This document shows, piece after piece, positions 26,316 to 36,904 of a stretch of 64,000 nt of DNA. Under the pieces are notes generated by a model. The model ran no database searches and had not been told where the DNA came from. It saw only the letters and a list, made by a program, of their open reading frames with translations. This stretch comes from Ruegeria sp. Alg231-54 (GTDB taxonomy: Bacteria; Pseudomonadota; Alphaproteobacteria; Rhodobacterales; Rhodobacteraceae), in NCBI RefSeq assembly GCF_900143525.1, contig NZ_FREZ01000010.1:62001-126000 (forward strand), read 5' to 3'. The stretch's first letter is position 1. Every line of letters begins with the position of its first letter. The position numbers and the translations under genes were made by a program.

Positions 26316-26993
26316 TTATTTCAACTGATCCAGCAGCGCTTTCGCGGCAGCTTGTTCTGCCTGACGTTTCGACCCCGCCGTCGCCTGAGCCTCGGCCCCG
26401 TCCTGCAACCGGGCCGCAATGGTAAACACCGGGGCATGGTCGGGGCCGCTGCGCTTGACCTCGACGTAAGCGGGCGGTTTTTGCCCGCGCGCCTGCGCCC
26501 ATTCCTGTAGCGAGGTTTTGGCGTCCCGCGCATCCGCTTCAACGTTGTGGACACGATCCCCCCACAGTCGCAGGATGACGTCGCGCGCAGCCTCGAAACC
26601 GGCATCGCGATAGATTGCGGCGATTACAGCCTCCATCGCGTCACCCAGCAGGGCCTGTTTGCGGCGTCCACCTGACAGCATCTCGGACCGGCCCAGTTTC
26701 AGCACCACGCCAAGATCGATTTGCCGGGCCACATCGGCGCAGGCCTCTTTGCGGACCAACGCGTTGAACCGAGGGGCCAACTGCCCTTCGGATGCTTTTT
26801 TGTCGGCCTCCAGCAGGGCGGTTGCCATGACAAGACCCAGAACCCGATCGCCCAGAAACTCCAACCGCTGATTATCGGGTCGTGTCGAGGACGAAACCGA
26901 TCCATGAGTCAGTGCGCGCACCAGCAGTTCAGGGTTCGAGAATTCGTACCCCAGACGCTGCTGGAACGCCTTTATCTCGGTCGAAAGCTTCAA
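26316..26993 (-). CDS. rnc: Ribonuclease III
   Basis: A double-stranded RNA endonuclease of 225 aa that processes rRNA and mRNA. The catalytic signature is [17 protein letters not shown] at about residues 41-57, with the second acidic set in [20 protein letters not shown] dsRNA-binding domain follows at the C-terminus ([17 protein letters not shown]...[16 protein letters not shown]). The start is TTG 26993, overlapping the lepB stop as TTGA, so expression is probably coupled to lepB. Confidence 0.97.
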   Translation of the reverse strand: MKLSTEIKAFQQRLGYEFSNPELLVRALTHGSVSSSTRPDNQRLEFLGDRVLGLVMATALLEADKKASEGQLAPRFNALVRKEACADVARQIDLGVVLKLGRSEMLSGGRRKQALLGDAMEAVIAAIYRDAGFEAARDVILRLWGDRVHNVEADARDAKTSLQEWAQARGQKPPAYVEVKRSGPDHAPVFTIAARLQDGAEAQATAGSKRQAEQAAAKALLDQLK

Positions 26994-27829
26994 TTGACCG
27001 CCTTAAAGAAGCGATCCCCGCGCCATGTCCAGAAGAACAGCATCGACCGGCCAGCGGATGAGAACAGGATGCGATCAGCCCGCCCGATCAGGTCTTCGTA
27101 AGGCACATAGCCTACGCCACCTGCGGATTGCGGCACGCGGCTGTCGCTGGAGTTGTCGCGGTTGTCCCCCATGAAGAAGTAATGCCCTTCGGGAACCGTG
27201 TAGATGCCGGTATTATCAGCCGCCTGGTTGCCGATGTTCAGCACTTCGTAGGACACACCGTTTGGCAAGGTTTCGATCATCCGCGATTTTTCGCAGTCAC
27301 CGCCAAAGCCGACAGGACCGTTTTCGCAGCGCGGGCGCAAACCTTGCGAACCTTGTGGTTCGGCGACTTCGGTGAATACACCATCAGGTTCTTGTTGTAC
27401 GGCTGTGCCGTTTAGAATGATTTGACCGTCCCGCACTTGAATGCGATCCCCGGGCAGACCGATCAGGCGTTTGATGTAATCGCGGCCGCTAACCGGGTGG
27501 CGGAAAACAATGACGTCACCGCGTTCGGGGTCACCACCCCAGATACGGGTGTTTTCATCGCTCTGCATCCAGCCACAGAGATCTTCGGCGTCAACATTCA
27601 GACCGACGCTTGGGATGATCAGGCTGGGACAGGACGCGTAGGAATAACCGTAAGACATTTTGTTGACGAACAGGAAATCCCCGATCAACAAGGTGGGCTT
27701 CATCGAGCCCGACGGAATCCAGAACGGCTGAAACAGGATCGTGCGGAAGACGCCCGCGATCAGCAGGGCATAGACGATGGTTTTGATCGTCTCCCACACG
27801 GCGTTACCTGTTTTGGCTTCCTCGGCCAT
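26990..27829 (-). CDS. lepB: Signal peptidase I
   Basis: The inner-membrane protease that removes signal peptides from exported proteins. It is 279 aa. One N-terminal transmembrane helix ([21 protein letters not shown]) precedes the catalytic Ser in [14 protein letters not shown] and the Lys in [28 protein letters not shown] forms box E. A Cys-containing insert ([12 protein letters not shown]) lies between boxes B and D. It is within the acpS-lepB-rnc part of the operon. Confidence 0.97.
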   Translation of the reverse strand: MAEEAKTGNAVWETIKTIVYALLIAGVFRTILFQPFWIPSGSMKPTLLIGDFLFVNKMSYGYSYASCPSLIIPSVGLNVDAEDLCGWMQSDENTRIWGGDPERGDVIVFRHPVSGRDYIKRLIGLPGDRIQVRDGQIILNGTAVQQEPDGVFTEVAEPQGSQGLRPRCENGPVGFGGDCEKSRMIETLPNGVSYEVLNIGNQAADNTGIYTVPEGHYFFMGDNRDNSSDSRVPQSAGGVGYVPYEDLIGRADRILFSSAGRSMLFFWTWRGDRFFKAVN

Positions 27830-27886
27830 ACTGCTCTCCGGTCGTTTATTCGTTGGGGTGCTACATGCGGGTCAGTTAAGGGCAAG

Positions 27887-28306
27887 TCAAGGCTGCGCGG
27901 GGCCATCGTGAAGCGGACGCGCCTCGATCACCACGAATGCCTGTGCCCAAGGGTGATCGTCGGTCAGGGTGACGTGGATAATGGCCTCATGCCCTTCGGG
28001 CGTCATCTCTTTCAGCCGATCTGCCGCCCATCCGGTGACATGCATCACAGGCTGACCGGTGCGCAGATTGGTCACCGACATATCCTTCCAGGCAATGCCC
28101 ATGGCCAGACCGGTGCCTAACGCCTTAGAGCACGCCTCCTTTGCGGCCCAGCGTTTGGCGTATGTTCCCGCAATATCAGCGCGACGTTCCGCTTTGCTCT
28201 GTTCAATTTCGGTGAAGACGCGATTGCGGAACCGATCCCCGAACCGGTCCAATGTGCCCTGAATGCGGTCGATATTTGCAAGATCTGTGCCGATGCCGAG
28301 GATCAT
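27887..28306 (-). CDS. acpS: Holo-[acyl-carrier-protein] synthase
   Basis: This enzyme transfers 4'-phosphopantetheine from CoA to apo-ACP. It is 139 aa, starting [15 protein letters not shown], with the metal and substrate motif [15 protein letters not shown] and a C-terminal [19 protein letters not shown]. The start overlaps the upstream LysE-type gene stop by four bases. The pdxJ-acpS-lepB-rnc order is a known alphaproteobacterial arrangement, here interrupted by the exporter gene. Confidence 0.96.
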   Translation of the reverse strand: MILGIGTDLANIDRIQGTLDRFGDRFRNRVFTEIEQSKAERRADIAGTYAKRWAAKEACSKALGTGLAMGIAWKDMSVTNLRTGQPVMHVTGWAADRLKEMTPEGHEAIIHVTLTDDHPWAQAFVVIEARPLHDGPAQP

Positions 28307-28926
28307 GAGAGCCGCACAGTCAAAATCTTGTAACTCGCCACTCCAAAGAACCCGGCAAAGGCGAAGTCGAACCAGCGACGGGCGCGGCTGTAGACGCGCA
28401 CCATACGCTCGGAAGAGAAGAGAAAGGCGTAGCCGATAAAGATCAGCAAAGATCCTGCATAAAGCGTGGCGAAATAGCCCAGCAACATCGATAGGCTGGA
28501 ATCACTCGGGGTGACGATGGCATAAATCGACCCCCAGCTCAGGATCGCCTTAGGGTTGGTCAGGTGAATGGCCGCGCCCTTGGCAAAGATTGTGCGAAAA
28601 GAGCCGGTGACAGGGTTGCCCATAGCAACCTCATCAGACGTCATCGCCCGGCGCAGCGCCTTGATCGCCAACCAGCCCAAATAGGCCACCCCCACATAGC
28701 GGATGACCTCGAACACCCAGACATTGGCCAGCATGATCGCCGATAAACCCAGCGCGGCGGCGATGCCCCACGCGGCAGAACCAGCACAAATGCCCAAAGC
28801 AAACACCAGGCCAGCGCGGCGACCTTCGTTCATTGCGGTTCCGGCAATCCCCATTGTTGCAGGCCCCGGAGAGCCACCGGCCATCAGCCAGGCAAACCAG
28901 ATGGCAACAAATCCGGGTGTGATCAT
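28303..28926 (-). CDS. LysE/RhtB family exporter
   Basis: A 207-aa membrane protein with about six helices, of the amino-acid or small-metabolite exporter family. The N-terminal family motif is [28 protein letters not shown], and [15 protein letters not shown] marks the middle. Substrates cannot be inferred. It overlaps pdxJ upstream and acpS downstream by four bases each, so it is tightly built into the pdxJ-acpS operon, where it is not a usual member. Confidence 0.88.
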   Translation of the reverse strand: MITPGFVAIWFAWLMAGGSPGPATMGIAGTAMNEGRRAGLVFALGICAGSAAWGIAAALGLSAIMLANVWVFEVIRYVGVAYLGWLAIKALRRAMTSDEVAMGNPVTGSFRTIFAKGAAIHLTNPKAILSWGSIYAIVTPSDSSLSMLLGYFATLYAGSLLIFIGYAFLFSSERMVRVYSRARRWFDFAFAGFFGVASYKILTVRLS

Positions 28927-29669
28927 CCGCGCGCCTCATCCATTAGACGCCGCATCTCGGCCATGGCAGGCGTGAGGCCGCGAAAGATCGCCTCGCCAAT
29001 TAGGAAGTGGCCGATATTCAGCTCGCGCACTTCGGGGAATGCCGCGATCGGTTGTACGGTGTCATAAGTCAGGCCGTGACCCGCGTGCACCTCAAGGCCC
29101 AGTGAATGGGCAAAAGCGGACATTTCACGCAGGGCTTCCAACTCACTTTTGGCTTTGTCGTCGTGGCCTTCGGCCATGGCATCGCAATACGCACCGGTGT
29201 GCAGCTCGATCACTTCGGCGCCGATACGATGCGCCGCCTCGATCTGGCGCTGATCAGCAGCGATAAAGATCGACACACGACACCCGGCATCGCGCAGCGG
29301 AGCGATAAAATGAGCCAGCTTGTTTTCCTCGCGCGCGACTTCCAGCCCGCCTTCGGTGGTGCGTTCTTCGCGCTTTTCAGGGACGATGCAAACGGCATGC
29401 GGCTTATGCCGCAAGGCAATTTTCTGCATCTCGGGCGTCGCGGCCATCTCAAAGTTTAACGGCACCGACAGGACCTCCATCAGGCCATCGATATCAGCGT
29501 CCGAGATATGGCGACGGTCTTCGCGCAGATGCGCGGTAATGCCGTCAGCCCCGGCCTCTTCCGCCAGCTTGGCGGCACGCAGCGGATCAGGATAGGCCCC
29601 GCCCCGCGCGTTGCGAACCGTGGCCACGTGGTCGATATTTACGCCAAGACGCAGGTGGTTGTCAGACAT
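28923..29669 (-). CDS. pdxJ: Pyridoxine 5'-phosphate synthase
   Basis: This enzyme condenses 1-deoxyxylulose 5-phosphate with 3-amino-2-oxopropyl phosphate to form pyridoxine 5'-phosphate. It is a 248-aa TIM barrel beginning [19 protein letters not shown]. Active-site segments visible include [36 protein letters not shown] and [15 protein letters not shown]. It overlaps the DUF2062 gene by eight bases upstream and the exporter gene by four downstream. Confidence 0.97.
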   Translation of the reverse strand: MSDNHLRLGVNIDHVATVRNARGGAYPDPLRAAKLAEEAGADGITAHLREDRRHISDADIDGLMEVLSVPLNFEMAATPEMQKIALRHKPHAVCIVPEKREERTTEGGLEVAREENKLAHFIAPLRDAGCRVSIFIAADQRQIEAAHRIGAEVIELHTGAYCDAMAEGHDDKAKSELEALREMSAFAHSLGLEVHAGHGLTYDTVQPIAAFPEVRELNIGHFLIGEAIFRGLTPAMAEMRRLMDEARG

Positions 29670-30360
29670 CGCTCGAATCCTTCTTAAGGCCCTGGTCTGA
29701 ACCTAGGGTATTCATCAATGGAACGGCAGGCTTAGTTTCGGCCAAGCGTTTGATTTCGTCAAACTTTGCCTTGATCTTGTCGCGACGGCGCTGCTGATAG
29801 GTGCGGATCAGCGGCAAGCTGAGATAGGAGCAAATTACACCCGCCAGAATGCCCGGAAGAACGCCGCCAATCATGTAGGGAAAGAACACCTCGTTATAGA
29901 AGATGCTGAGCCCATGCCAGTCCGCGACACGGTCGGTGAACATGGCAATAAAGTTGTTCTTCAGATCACCCATTGCATCTGTGAACTTGCCCATCAGACC
30001 ATGCGTGTCGCCTTTGTGGAACTTGGTTCCCAGCAGGAAATGCCCGGTCTGCAGGCAAACCACACCGATCGGCACATAGGTGAGTGGGTTGCCAAAGAAT
30101 GTTCCACTCAGTGCCGCCAGAATATTGCCGTTCAGCAAGCGTGCCACCACAGCAGCGACCAGAAAATGCAATCCGTAGAACGGAGTGAATGAGGCAAAGA
30201 CGCCTGCACCGATGCCACGCGCAATGCGCTCGGGGGAATCCGGCAGCCTACGAACACGATGCTTGACGTAGTGAAAGGCCCGCGTCCATCCACCACGGGG
30301 ATAGACGAATTCAGACGCGATCTGGACAGGCGAGCGTCGGTCTCGGCGCTTAAATACCAC
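29662..30360 (-). CDS. DUF2062 domain membrane protein
   Basis: A 232-aa protein with a DUF2062 domain: [53 protein letters not shown]. Two or more transmembrane segments are followed by a basic, coiled C-terminal tail ([22 protein letters not shown]). The start is GTG 30360. Function is unknown; position between rsh and pdxJ is common in Rhodobacteraceae. Confidence 0.85.
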   Translation of the reverse strand: MVFKRRDRRSPVQIASEFVYPRGGWTRAFHYVKHRVRRLPDSPERIARGIGAGVFASFTPFYGLHFLVAAVVARLLNGNILAALSGTFFGNPLTYVPIGVVCLQTGHFLLGTKFHKGDTHGLMGKFTDAMGDLKNNFIAMFTDRVADWHGLSIFYNEVFFPYMIGGVLPGILAGVICSYLSLPLIRTYQQRRRDKIKAKFDEIKRLAETKPAVPLMNTLGSDQGLKKDSSDV

Positions 30361-30376
30361 TCCTGATCACCCCTTC

Positions 30377-32509
30377 TCAGCCAGCCGCTACTGCGGTTTT
30401 GGTCCTGTCCCTATAGCGTTCGACCGCGGCAACGTCGCTTTCGGCCTCAAGCATCAGCATCAGCGAATGCAACTGTTCCAGGTCACGCAATTCGACACTG
30501 ACTAGAAGGCGGTAAAAATCCGGTTTGCGGTCGACGAATTCCAGGTTCGAAATATTGGCCTTTTTCTCGCCTATCAACGTACAAATGCGGCCCAGCACCC
30601 CAGCATCATTGCCAATCGTGACGTCCAGCGTCGCACCATGAACGGCCGGGTGCGTGCCAGAATGCCAGTGCAGATCAACCCAGCGATCTGGTTCGCTTTC
30701 GAACTCGGACAGGCGGTCGCAATCGATTGCGTGCACCACAACGCCCTTGCCACGATAGGTAATGCCGACGATGCGTTCGCCGGGCAAAGGCTGACAACAG
30801 GGCGCGCGATCGAATTTCTGGCCGGGTTCAAGACCGATCACCGCGCGGCGCGGAGAAATGGCATCACCGTCATCCTGGGTCAGTTCAGGGTAAACGGCGC
30901 TGACCACATCATGCGCCGTCAGCTCGGCGCTGCCGAGACGCGCTAACAATTCGTGACGATCCTTCAGGCGCAGGTGTTTCGCCGCGGTATCCAGCGCCTT
31001 GTCGGTTGCCTTTCGACCGACATGTTCGAAACCGGAACGCGCAAGTTCCTTGCCCAGCTTGATGAACCGCTCGCGGTCGACCTCGCGCAGCGCACGCCGA
31101 ATGGCGGTCCGGGCCTTGCCGGTCACCGCAATCTCAAGCCACGTTACCTGAGGCGTCTGGCCGTCAGCGGTAATTACATCCACCGACTGACCATTCTTGA
31201 TCCGCGTCCACAGTGGCACACGGATGCCGTCCACCTTGGCGCCAACACAGGCATGTCCAATGCGCGTATGGATCGCATAGGCGAAATCAATCGGCGTAGC
31301 CCCGCGCGGCAGCTTGACAACATCGCCCTTGGGCGTGAAGCAAAACACCTGGTCCGAGTACATTTCCAGTTTGACTGCTTCGAGGAAATCTTCGTGATCT
31401 TCCTCACTGTCGAACTGTTCGGTCAGGTTCGCAATCCACTTGGCCGGATCAACGGCAAATGGGTTTTCCGAGCGGACACCGTCGCGGTACGACCAATGCG
31501 CTGCAACGCCGGTTTCTGCCACATCATGCATCTGACGGGTGCGGATCTGAACCTCGACCCGTTTCCCGTCGCGGCCGGAAACTGTTGTGTGGATCGAGCG
31601 ATAACCGTTCGATTTCGGCTGCGAAATATAATCCTTGAACCGACCCGGCACCGCGCGCCAGCGCTGGTGGATCGCACCCAGCGTCCGGTAACAATCTTCC
31701 TCGGACCGAGTAATGATGCGAAAACCGTAGATGTCGGACAGGCGCGAAAAGCCCTGATCCTTTTCCTGCATCTTACGCCAGATCGAATAAGGCTTTTTGG
31801 CGCGACCAAACACTTCGGCTTCGATGCCCGCCTTTTCCAGCTCGTGCCGCATGTCGCCGGTGATCCGATGAATCACGTCGCCGGTTTCACGTTGCAAGGT
31901 AATAAAGCGGCGAATGATCGACTGGCGGCCTTCGGAATTCAGAACCCGGAAAGCAAGATCCTCAAGCTCTTCGCGCATCCACTGCATACCCATGCGACCT
32001 GCGAGCGGCGCATAGATATCCATCGTCTCGCGCGCCTTCTGCACCTGCTTTTCCGGGCGCATTGCCTTGATTGTACGCATGTTGTGCAGACGGTCGGCCA
32101 GCTTGACCAGGATGACCCGCAGGTCCTTGGACATGGCCATGAACAGCTTGCGGAAATTTTCTGCTTGTTTGGTTTCGCGGCTGGACAGTTGCAGGTTCGT
32201 AAGCTTGGTGACGCCATCGACCAGCTTGGCAACCTCTTCCCCGAACAGTTCGGACACTTTGCCATAGTTGGCCTTGGTGTCTTCGATCGTGTCATGCAGC
32301 AACGCCGTAATGATCGTCGCATCGTCCAGACGCTGTTCGGTCAGGATGGCGGCCACGGCAACAGGATGCGTAAAATAGGGCTCGCCTGAATGGCGGAACT
32401 GACCGTCATGCATCTGCTTTCCGAACTCATATGCTCGGGCGATGCGGTCAGCATTAGTCTTGGGGTTGTAGTTGCGGACCAGCGCAATCAGGTCGTCTGC
32501 AGAAATCAT
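30377..32509 (-). CDS. Bifunctional (p)ppGpp synthetase/hydrolase (Rsh)
   Basis: The stringent-response enzyme, which makes and breaks (p)ppGpp. It is 710 aa with an HD hydrolase domain that keeps its key motif (ITALLHDTIEDTKA), a synthetase domain (SDIYGFRIITRS, RFKDYISQPKSNGYRSIHTTV), a TGS domain (VFCFTPKGDVVKLPRGATPIDFAYAIH), and a C-terminal ACT domain. The RxKD form of the synthetase motif (RFKD) is that of bifunctional Rsh/SpoT enzymes rather than RelA. It follows rpoZ by 26 bases. Confidence 0.96.
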   Translation of the reverse strand: MISADDLIALVRNYNPKTNADRIARAYEFGKQMHDGQFRHSGEPYFTHPVAVAAILTEQRLDDATIITALLHDTIEDTKANYGKVSELFGEEVAKLVDGVTKLTNLQLSSRETKQAENFRKLFMAMSKDLRVILVKLADRLHNMRTIKAMRPEKQVQKARETMDIYAPLAGRMGMQWMREELEDLAFRVLNSEGRQSIIRRFITLQRETGDVIHRITGDMRHELEKAGIEAEVFGRAKKPYSIWRKMQEKDQGFSRLSDIYGFRIITRSEEDCYRTLGAIHQRWRAVPGRFKDYISQPKSNGYRSIHTTVSGRDGKRVEVQIRTRQMHDVAETGVAAHWSYRDGVRSENPFAVDPAKWIANLTEQFDSEEDHEDFLEAVKLEMYSDQVFCFTPKGDVVKLPRGATPIDFAYAIHTRIGHACVGAKVDGIRVPLWTRIKNGQSVDVITADGQTPQVTWLEIAVTGKARTAIRRALREVDRERFIKLGKELARSGFEHVGRKATDKALDTAAKHLRLKDRHELLARLGSAELTAHDVVSAVYPELTQDDGDAISPRRAVIGLEPGQKFDRAPCCQPLPGERIVGITYRGKGVVVHAIDCDRLSEFESEPDRWVDLHWHSGTHPAVHGATLDVTIGNDAGVLGRICTLIGEKKANISNLEFVDRKPDFYRLLVSVELRDLEQLHSLMLMLEAESDVAAVERYRDRTKTAVAAG

Positions 32510-32535
32510 CCGGTCCGCACCTTTATCTTTGGGGA

Positions 32536-32889
32536 TTACCCCTGGCCTTGAGCCTCCATCAGAGCGCGCAGCAGCTTCTCTTCCGACATATCGTCATCGG
32601 CAGGTTTGTCCGATTCCGCGCCCATCAACAGAGCCATCTGATCTTCTTCCGGCTCGTCGACCTCAATCTGGGTCTGGTTAGCCTCGATCAGGCGCTCGCG
32701 CAGTTCATCCGCACTTTGGGTTTCGTCCGCAATCTCGCGCAGCGACACGACGGGATTCTTGTCATTGTCACGGTCGACGGTGATCGGGCCGCCGGCAGAA
32801 ATCTCGCGCGCACGATGGGCGGCAAGCATCACCAGTTCAAACCGGTTAGGAACCTTGTCTACGCAATCTTCAACCGTCACGCGGGCCAT
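32536..32889 (-). CDS. rpoZ: RNA polymerase omega subunit
   Basis: A 117-aa omega subunit that helps assemble and stabilise RNA polymerase. The conserved part is [30 protein letters not shown], then [13 protein letters not shown]. The acidic C-terminal tail ([15 protein letters not shown]...) is typical of alphaproteobacteria. It heads the rpoZ-rsh unit; in E. coli rpoZ also precedes spoT. The gap to folK upstream is 94 bases. Confidence 0.96.
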   Translation of the reverse strand: MARVTVEDCVDKVPNRFELVMLAAHRAREISAGGPITVDRDNDKNPVVSLREIADETQSADELRERLIEANQTQIEVDEPEEDQMALLMGAESDKPADDDMSEEKLLRALMEAQGQG

Positions 32890-32983
32890 GGGGCGCTCTC
32901 CGTTACTGAATCCATGTCAGGAAGAGGTCTATCTAAGGGCGAATCCCTGCCTTGACAAGCAAGAAATGCTGCAAATGCACCGT

Positions 32984-33541
32984 TCACACAGCCGTGACCG
33001 CCGCAATATCCGCAGCGGGCAGGTCTGCTAGCATTTCGGTTACCGTCCGGCCCAGCACCGGATGCCGCCAATCCGGGGCGACGTCCGCCATCGGAACAAG
33101 GACGAAGGCACGATCTTGCAGGCGCGGATGTGGAATAATCAGCCGGTCCGGCGCCTTTTGAGTCTGCTCCTGTGCTGGCAGGGTCAGCCAGCTGTCAAAT
33201 TCGGTGCGATCCGGCAGAACCAGATCACCATAGCAGACTAGATCCAGATCCAGCGTTCGCATACCCCATCGCTGCACCCTTTCGCGGCCAAACTGATGCT
33301 CAATCTGGTGAAGCAGGTGCAACAAATCGGTCGGTGTCTTGTCCGATTCGATCAAAGCTGCCGCATTGACGTAGTCCGGCCCGGCACCTGCCGGGAAGCA
33401 CGGGGTCTCAAAAAAACGGCTGACGGCACGAATCACCACCCCGTGACGCAAGATCGCGTCAAGTGCGCTTTGAAGTGTCACCTTGGGGCCAATACCTCTC
33501 AATTTGAGATTTGCTCCCAGCGCGATAACCGCTTTTGACAT
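32984..33541 (-). CDS. folK: 2-amino-4-hydroxy-6-hydroxymethyldihydropteridine pyrophosphokinase
   Basis: A folate-pathway enzyme that transfers pyrophosphate from ATP to hydroxymethyldihydropterin. It is 185 aa from ATG 33541 (MSKAVIALGANL). Motifs are ALGANLKLRG, VSRFFETPCFPAGAGPDYVNAAALIES, and the signature RERVQRWGMRTLDLDLVCYGD followed by LIIPHPRLQDRAFVLVPMADVAP. The seven codons upstream to 33562 are not needed. It is divergent from the NYN gene. Confidence 0.95.
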   Translation of the reverse strand: MSKAVIALGANLKLRGIGPKVTLQSALDAILRHGVVIRAVSRFFETPCFPAGAGPDYVNAAALIESDKTPTDLLHLLHQIEHQFGRERVQRWGMRTLDLDLVCYGDLVLPDRTEFDSWLTLPAQEQTQKAPDRLIIPHPRLQDRAFVLVPMADVAPDWRHPVLGRTVTEMLADLPAADIAAVTAV

Positions 33542-33694
33542 AGATTTGTACGTTCCATTCACTATATTCGGCGAATTGCATGCTTGCGATACGACCGAAA
33601 TGGCCTAATTATAGAAGATCAGCGCGCCGCATATTTCCAAATACCCACTCACGTAACACCACGGCGCTCTGTATTGTACCGGAAGGACCTATTT

Positions 33695-34267
33695 ATGTTC
33701 TATAAAGACGAACGGCTAGCGCTGTTCATCGACGGCTCGAATCTTTATGCAGCCGCAAAAGCACTGGGGTTTGACATCGACTATAAATTGCTGCGCCAGG
33801 AGTTTATGCGGCGCGGCAAGATGCTTCGGGCTTTTTACTATACGGCGCTATTGGAAAACGACGAGTATTCCCCGATCCGCCCCTTGGTTGACTGGCTGCA
33901 TTACAACGGCTTCACCATGGTGACAAAACCGGCGAAGGAATACACCGACAGCATGGGGCGTCGGAAAGTCAAAGGTAACATGGATATCGAACTGACAGTC
34001 GACGCCATGGAACTGGCACCGCGGGTCGATCATATTGTGCTGTTTTCAGGCGATGGGGATTTTCGCCCGTTGATTGCCAGTCTGCAGCGTCAGGGCGTGC
34101 GCGTTTCGGTGGTTTCGACCATCCGCAGCCAGCCGCCGATGATCTCGGACGAGCTGCGCCGCCAGGCTGACAACTTCATCGAACTTGAAGACCTGCGCGA
34201 CGTGATCGGGCGGCCTCCACGCGAAATGCCCATGGAGCCACGCAGCGTTGCTGCGGGTGGACAGTAA
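33695..34267 (+). CDS. NYN domain (LabA/DUF88-like) protein
   Basis: A 190-aa protein with a PIN-like NYN nuclease fold. Acidic positions expected for metal binding are visible in ALFIDGSNLYAAAK (Asp near the first strand), KGNMDIELTVDAM and HIVLFSGDGDFRPLIASLQRQG. ATG 33695 is preceded by GGAAGGA; the frame extends to 33584 but that part is not family-like. The LabA group is thought to cleave RNA, with unknown targets. It is a single gene with its own terminator, divergent from folK. Confidence 0.88.
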   Translation: MFYKDERLALFIDGSNLYAAAKALGFDIDYKLLRQEFMRRGKMLRAFYYTALLENDEYSPIRPLVDWLHYNGFTMVTKPAKEYTDSMGRRKVKGNMDIELTVDAMELAPRVDHIVLFSGDGDFRPLIASLQRQGVRVSVVSTIRSQPPMISDELRRQADNFIELEDLRDVIGRPPREMPMEPRSVAAGGQ

Positions 34268-34302
34268 GACCGGGCCACTCACCAAACCCGAGGGAAGAAA
34301 TT

Positions 34303-34340
34303 AGCGCGGTCAGGCTTTACCAACCAGACCGCGCTTCTTT
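34303..34340 (+). terminator. Intrinsic terminator after the NYN gene
   Basis: AGCGCGGTC (34303-34311) pairs with GACCGCGCT (34327-34335) and is followed by TCTTT. The loop is 15 bases. Confidence 0.82.
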
Positions 34341-34460
34341 AGCTAAAAGCAGGTACTGAAACACCTGCTGGCTAGCAGTGATTCATGTCAGATCAATGAC
34401 GATGTCCTGTCTGGACCATAGCCGGGAAAAGACTTACCTGTGGCCTATGGAGACCAAGAC

Positions 34461-35411
34461 ATGACCAAGCCGCCCCTTACCCTTTACCTTGCCGCGCCGC
34501 GCGGGTTTTGCGCCGGCGTCGACCGGGCGATCAAGATCGTTGAAATGGCGCTGCAGAAATGGGGTGCCCCGGTCTATGTGCGGCATGAAATTGTGCACAA
34601 CAAATTCGTCGTCGATGGTCTGCGCGAAAAGGGTGCGGTTTTTGTCGAAGAGCTGGACGAGTGTCCTAACGACCGACCCGTTATTTTTTCAGCGCATGGC
34701 GTACCGAAATCCGTTCCCGCGTCAGCGGCCCAGCGGGAAATGATTTACGTCGATGCCACCTGCCCGCTGGTCTCCAAGGTCCATGTCGAGGCGCAGCGCC
34801 ATGCTGAGGCCGGATTGCAGATGATCATGATCGGGCACAAGGGCCATCCCGAAACCATCGGCACCATGGGTCAGTTGCCTGACGGCGAAGTGCTGCTGGT
34901 TGAAACCGTCGATGACGTGGCCTCGGTTCAGGTGCGCAATCCGGAGAAGCTGGCATTTGTCACCCAGACGACTCTTTCGGTGGATGACACAAAGGACATT
35001 ATCGCGGCCCTCCAAGTCCGGTTCCCGGCCATCGTTGGCCCGCATAAGGAAGACATCTGCTACGCCACCACGAACCGGCAAGAGGCCGTCAAGGCCGTGG
35101 CTCCGAAATCGGATGCTTTGCTTGTTGTTGGCGCACCGAACTCTTCGAACTCACGCCGACTGGTCGAGGTCGCGGCGCGCGCCGGGTGCAACTATTCGCA
35201 ATTGGTGCAGCGCGCCTACGATATCGACTGGCGGGCACTAGAGGGCATCTCAACCATCGCCATTACAGCAGGCGCGTCAGCACCCGAAGTGCTGGTGAAT
35301 GAGGTGATTGACGCTTTCAACAACCATTATGACGTAACGGTTGAACTGGTCGAAACTGCCGTTGAAAATGTCGAATTCAAAGTGCCTCGCGTCCTGAGGC
35401 AAACCGCATGA
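34461..35411 (+). CDS. ispH: 4-hydroxy-3-methylbut-2-enyl diphosphate reductase
   Basis: The last enzyme of the MEP isoprenoid pathway, an iron-sulfur reductase giving IPP and DMAPP. It is 316 aa with the three cluster cysteines in [24 protein letters not shown] and TNRQ... (the third follows in [21 protein letters not shown]), and the active-site segment [16 protein letters not shown] 34461 is chosen, with GGAG upstream. It starts a run of overlapping genes (ispH, DUF3429, methyltransferase, rnhA, TRIC-like). Confidence 0.97.
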   Translation: MTKPPLTLYLAAPRGFCAGVDRAIKIVEMALQKWGAPVYVRHEIVHNKFVVDGLREKGAVFVEELDECPNDRPVIFSAHGVPKSVPASAAQREMIYVDATCPLVSKVHVEAQRHAEAGLQMIMIGHKGHPETIGTMGQLPDGEVLLVETVDDVASVQVRNPEKLAFVTQTTLSVDDTKDIIAALQVRFPAIVGPHKEDICYATTNRQEAVKAVAPKSDALLVVGAPNSSNSRRLVEVAARAGCNYSQLVQRAYDIDWRALEGISTIAITAGASAPEVLVNEVIDAFNNHYDVTVELVETAVENVEFKVPRVLRQTA

Positions 35412-35860
35412 GAGGCGTCCCCAAGGCGCCGTTGGTTCTAGCGCTGGCGGGGCTGATCCCGTTCATTTGGGGCGCGCTGACCTCCTTGAACGGCGATTTG
35501 CAGGATTGGGGCAGACAAGAGCTTGGGTCGCGGTTCGTCGGGCCGTATATTCAACTGTTCTACGGCTCGGTGATCTTAAGCTTTATGTCCGGTGTTCTGT
35601 GGGGGTTCGCCACCAAGACCTCGGGCAGTAAGGCAGCGACATGCTATGTGCTGTCAGTCCTCCCCGCGCTTTGGGCGTTTTTCATGACCGGCGGTGGCCC
35701 TGTCGAGGCGGGCATCAACCTGATGTACGGCTTCGCCGGTTTGCTGATGTTGGATGCGATATTTGCATATTGGCGGCTGACCCCAACATGGTGGCTGAGG
35801 CTGCGCGTTCTGCTGACAGCCATCGTCCTAATATGCCTTGCCGTAGGAGTGTACCTGTGA
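35408..35860 (+). CDS. DUF3429 family membrane protein
   Basis: A 150-aa protein with about five hydrophobic helices. Family features are [45 protein letters not shown] and [30 protein letters not shown]3429 proteins have no settled function. Its ATG overlaps the ispH stop (ATGA) and its end overlaps the methyltransferase start (GTGA), so it is part of the operon. Confidence 0.85.
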   Translation: MRGVPKAPLVLALAGLIPFIWGALTSLNGDLQDWGRQELGSRFVGPYIQLFYGSVILSFMSGVLWGFATKTSGSKAATCYVLSVLPALWAFFMTGGGPVEAGINLMYGFAGLLMLDAIFAYWRLTPTWWLRLRVLLTAIVLICLAVGVYL

Positions 35861-36444
35861 CCGATCGCAAGACAATTGATGCCTACACCACGCGTGTTGC
35901 CGAGTACCTGAGCGTCCCATTGCCGCCCGAACAGATCGAAGCGCGTATGGCCTTTGCCGAAGCGGTTGCGCCGGGTGGCTATGTGCTGGACCTCGGCTCA
36001 GGCCCTGGGGCGGATAGCATGTTTTTCCTGCGTGAGGGGCTGCGGGTTCGGGCATTGGATGCGACGCCGGCCTTTGTGGAGCACGCCCGCGAAAATGGCG
36101 TAGATGCGCATGTCGGTACATTTGACGATGTGACCGAAACGGCCACGTTTGACGGCATCTATGCCAGTTTTTCGCTGCTGCATGCGCCGCGCAAGGATTT
36201 CCCGCGCCATTTGGAGGCCATCCACCGGGCACTCAAGCCTGAGGGTATCTTTTTCCTTGGTCTGAAACTGGGAACCGGTGAACACCGCGACGACATTGAT
36301 CGCTACTACACCTATTTCTCACAGACCGAGATCGAAGAGGCGCTGGCCGAGGCAGGATTCACAATTGACCGGATTACAACCGGAGTGGGCAAAGGTCTGG
36401 CTGGATCTTATGACGGCTTTATTCTGGTGATCGCCCATGCCTGA
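35857..36444 (+). CDS. Class I SAM-dependent methyltransferase
   Basis: A 195-aa methyltransferase with motif [17 protein letters not shown], acidic loop [12 protein letters not shown], motif II-like [13 protein letters not shown] and a C-terminal region [17 protein letters not shown]. Start GTG 35857 overlaps the DUF3429 stop. It resembles small tellurite-resistance TehB or UbiE-like enzymes; the substrate is unknown. Its end overlaps the rnhA start by eight bases. Confidence 0.87.
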   Translation: MTDRKTIDAYTTRVAEYLSVPLPPEQIEARMAFAEAVAPGGYVLDLGSGPGADSMFFLREGLRVRALDATPAFVEHARENGVDAHVGTFDDVTETATFDGIYASFSLLHAPRKDFPRHLEAIHRALKPEGIFFLGLKLGTGEHRDDIDRYYTYFSQTEIEEALAEAGFTIDRITTGVGKGLAGSYDGFILVIAHA

Positions 36445-36904
36445 GTTGTTTGCCTATACCGATGGTGCCTGTTCGGGCAATCCTGGCCCGGGGGGGTGGG
36501 GCGTGCTGATGCGCGCAATGGACGGCGAAAAAGTCCTGAAAGAGCGCGAGCTGAACGGCGGCGAGGCTGAAACCACCAACAATCGCATGGAATTGCTGGC
36601 AGCGATCAGCGCGCTGGAAACGCTGGAGCGGGCCTCGAAGATCACCGTGGTAACCGACAGCGCCTATGTGAAGAATGGCGTCACCGGCTGGATTTTCGGT
36701 TGGAAGCGCAACGGCTGGAAAACCTCCAACAAGAAACCAGTCAAGAATGTCGATCTGTGGCAGCGACTGGACGAGGCGCAGGCGCGCCATGACGTGACCT
36801 GGGAATGGGTCAAGGGCCATGCAGGCCATCCCGAAAACGAAAAAGCCGACGAGCTGGCCCGCGCGGGCATGGCCCCGTTCAAACCCAAAAAGGCGCAAAC
36901 GTGA
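36437..36904 (+). CDS. rnhA: Ribonuclease HI
   Basis: This enzyme cleaves RNA in RNA/DNA hybrids. It is 155 aa with the catalytic acids in [32 protein letters not shown] and [11 protein letters not shown], the basic handle [21 protein letters not shown], and the C-terminal [18 protein letters not shown]. It is in the ispH operon, overlapping the genes on both sides. Confidence 0.98.
   Translation: MPELFAYTDGACSGNPGPGGWGVLMRAMDGEKVLKERELNGGEAETTNNRMELLAAISALETLERASKITVVTDSAYVKNGVTGWIFGWKRNGWKTSNKKPVKNVDLWQRLDEAQARHDVTWEWVKGHAGHPENEKADELARAGMAPFKPKKAQT

Noticed and set aside
30953..32389. A 478-codon open frame antisense to the rsh gene
   Set aside because: It mirrors the codon pattern of rsh, which has HD, synthetase, TGS and ACT domains, and it shows no motif of its own.
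33695..34267. The NYN gene as part of a toxin-antitoxin or defence module
   Set aside because: It is a single gene between folK and ispH with its own terminator and no partner, so a housekeeping RNA role is more likely.
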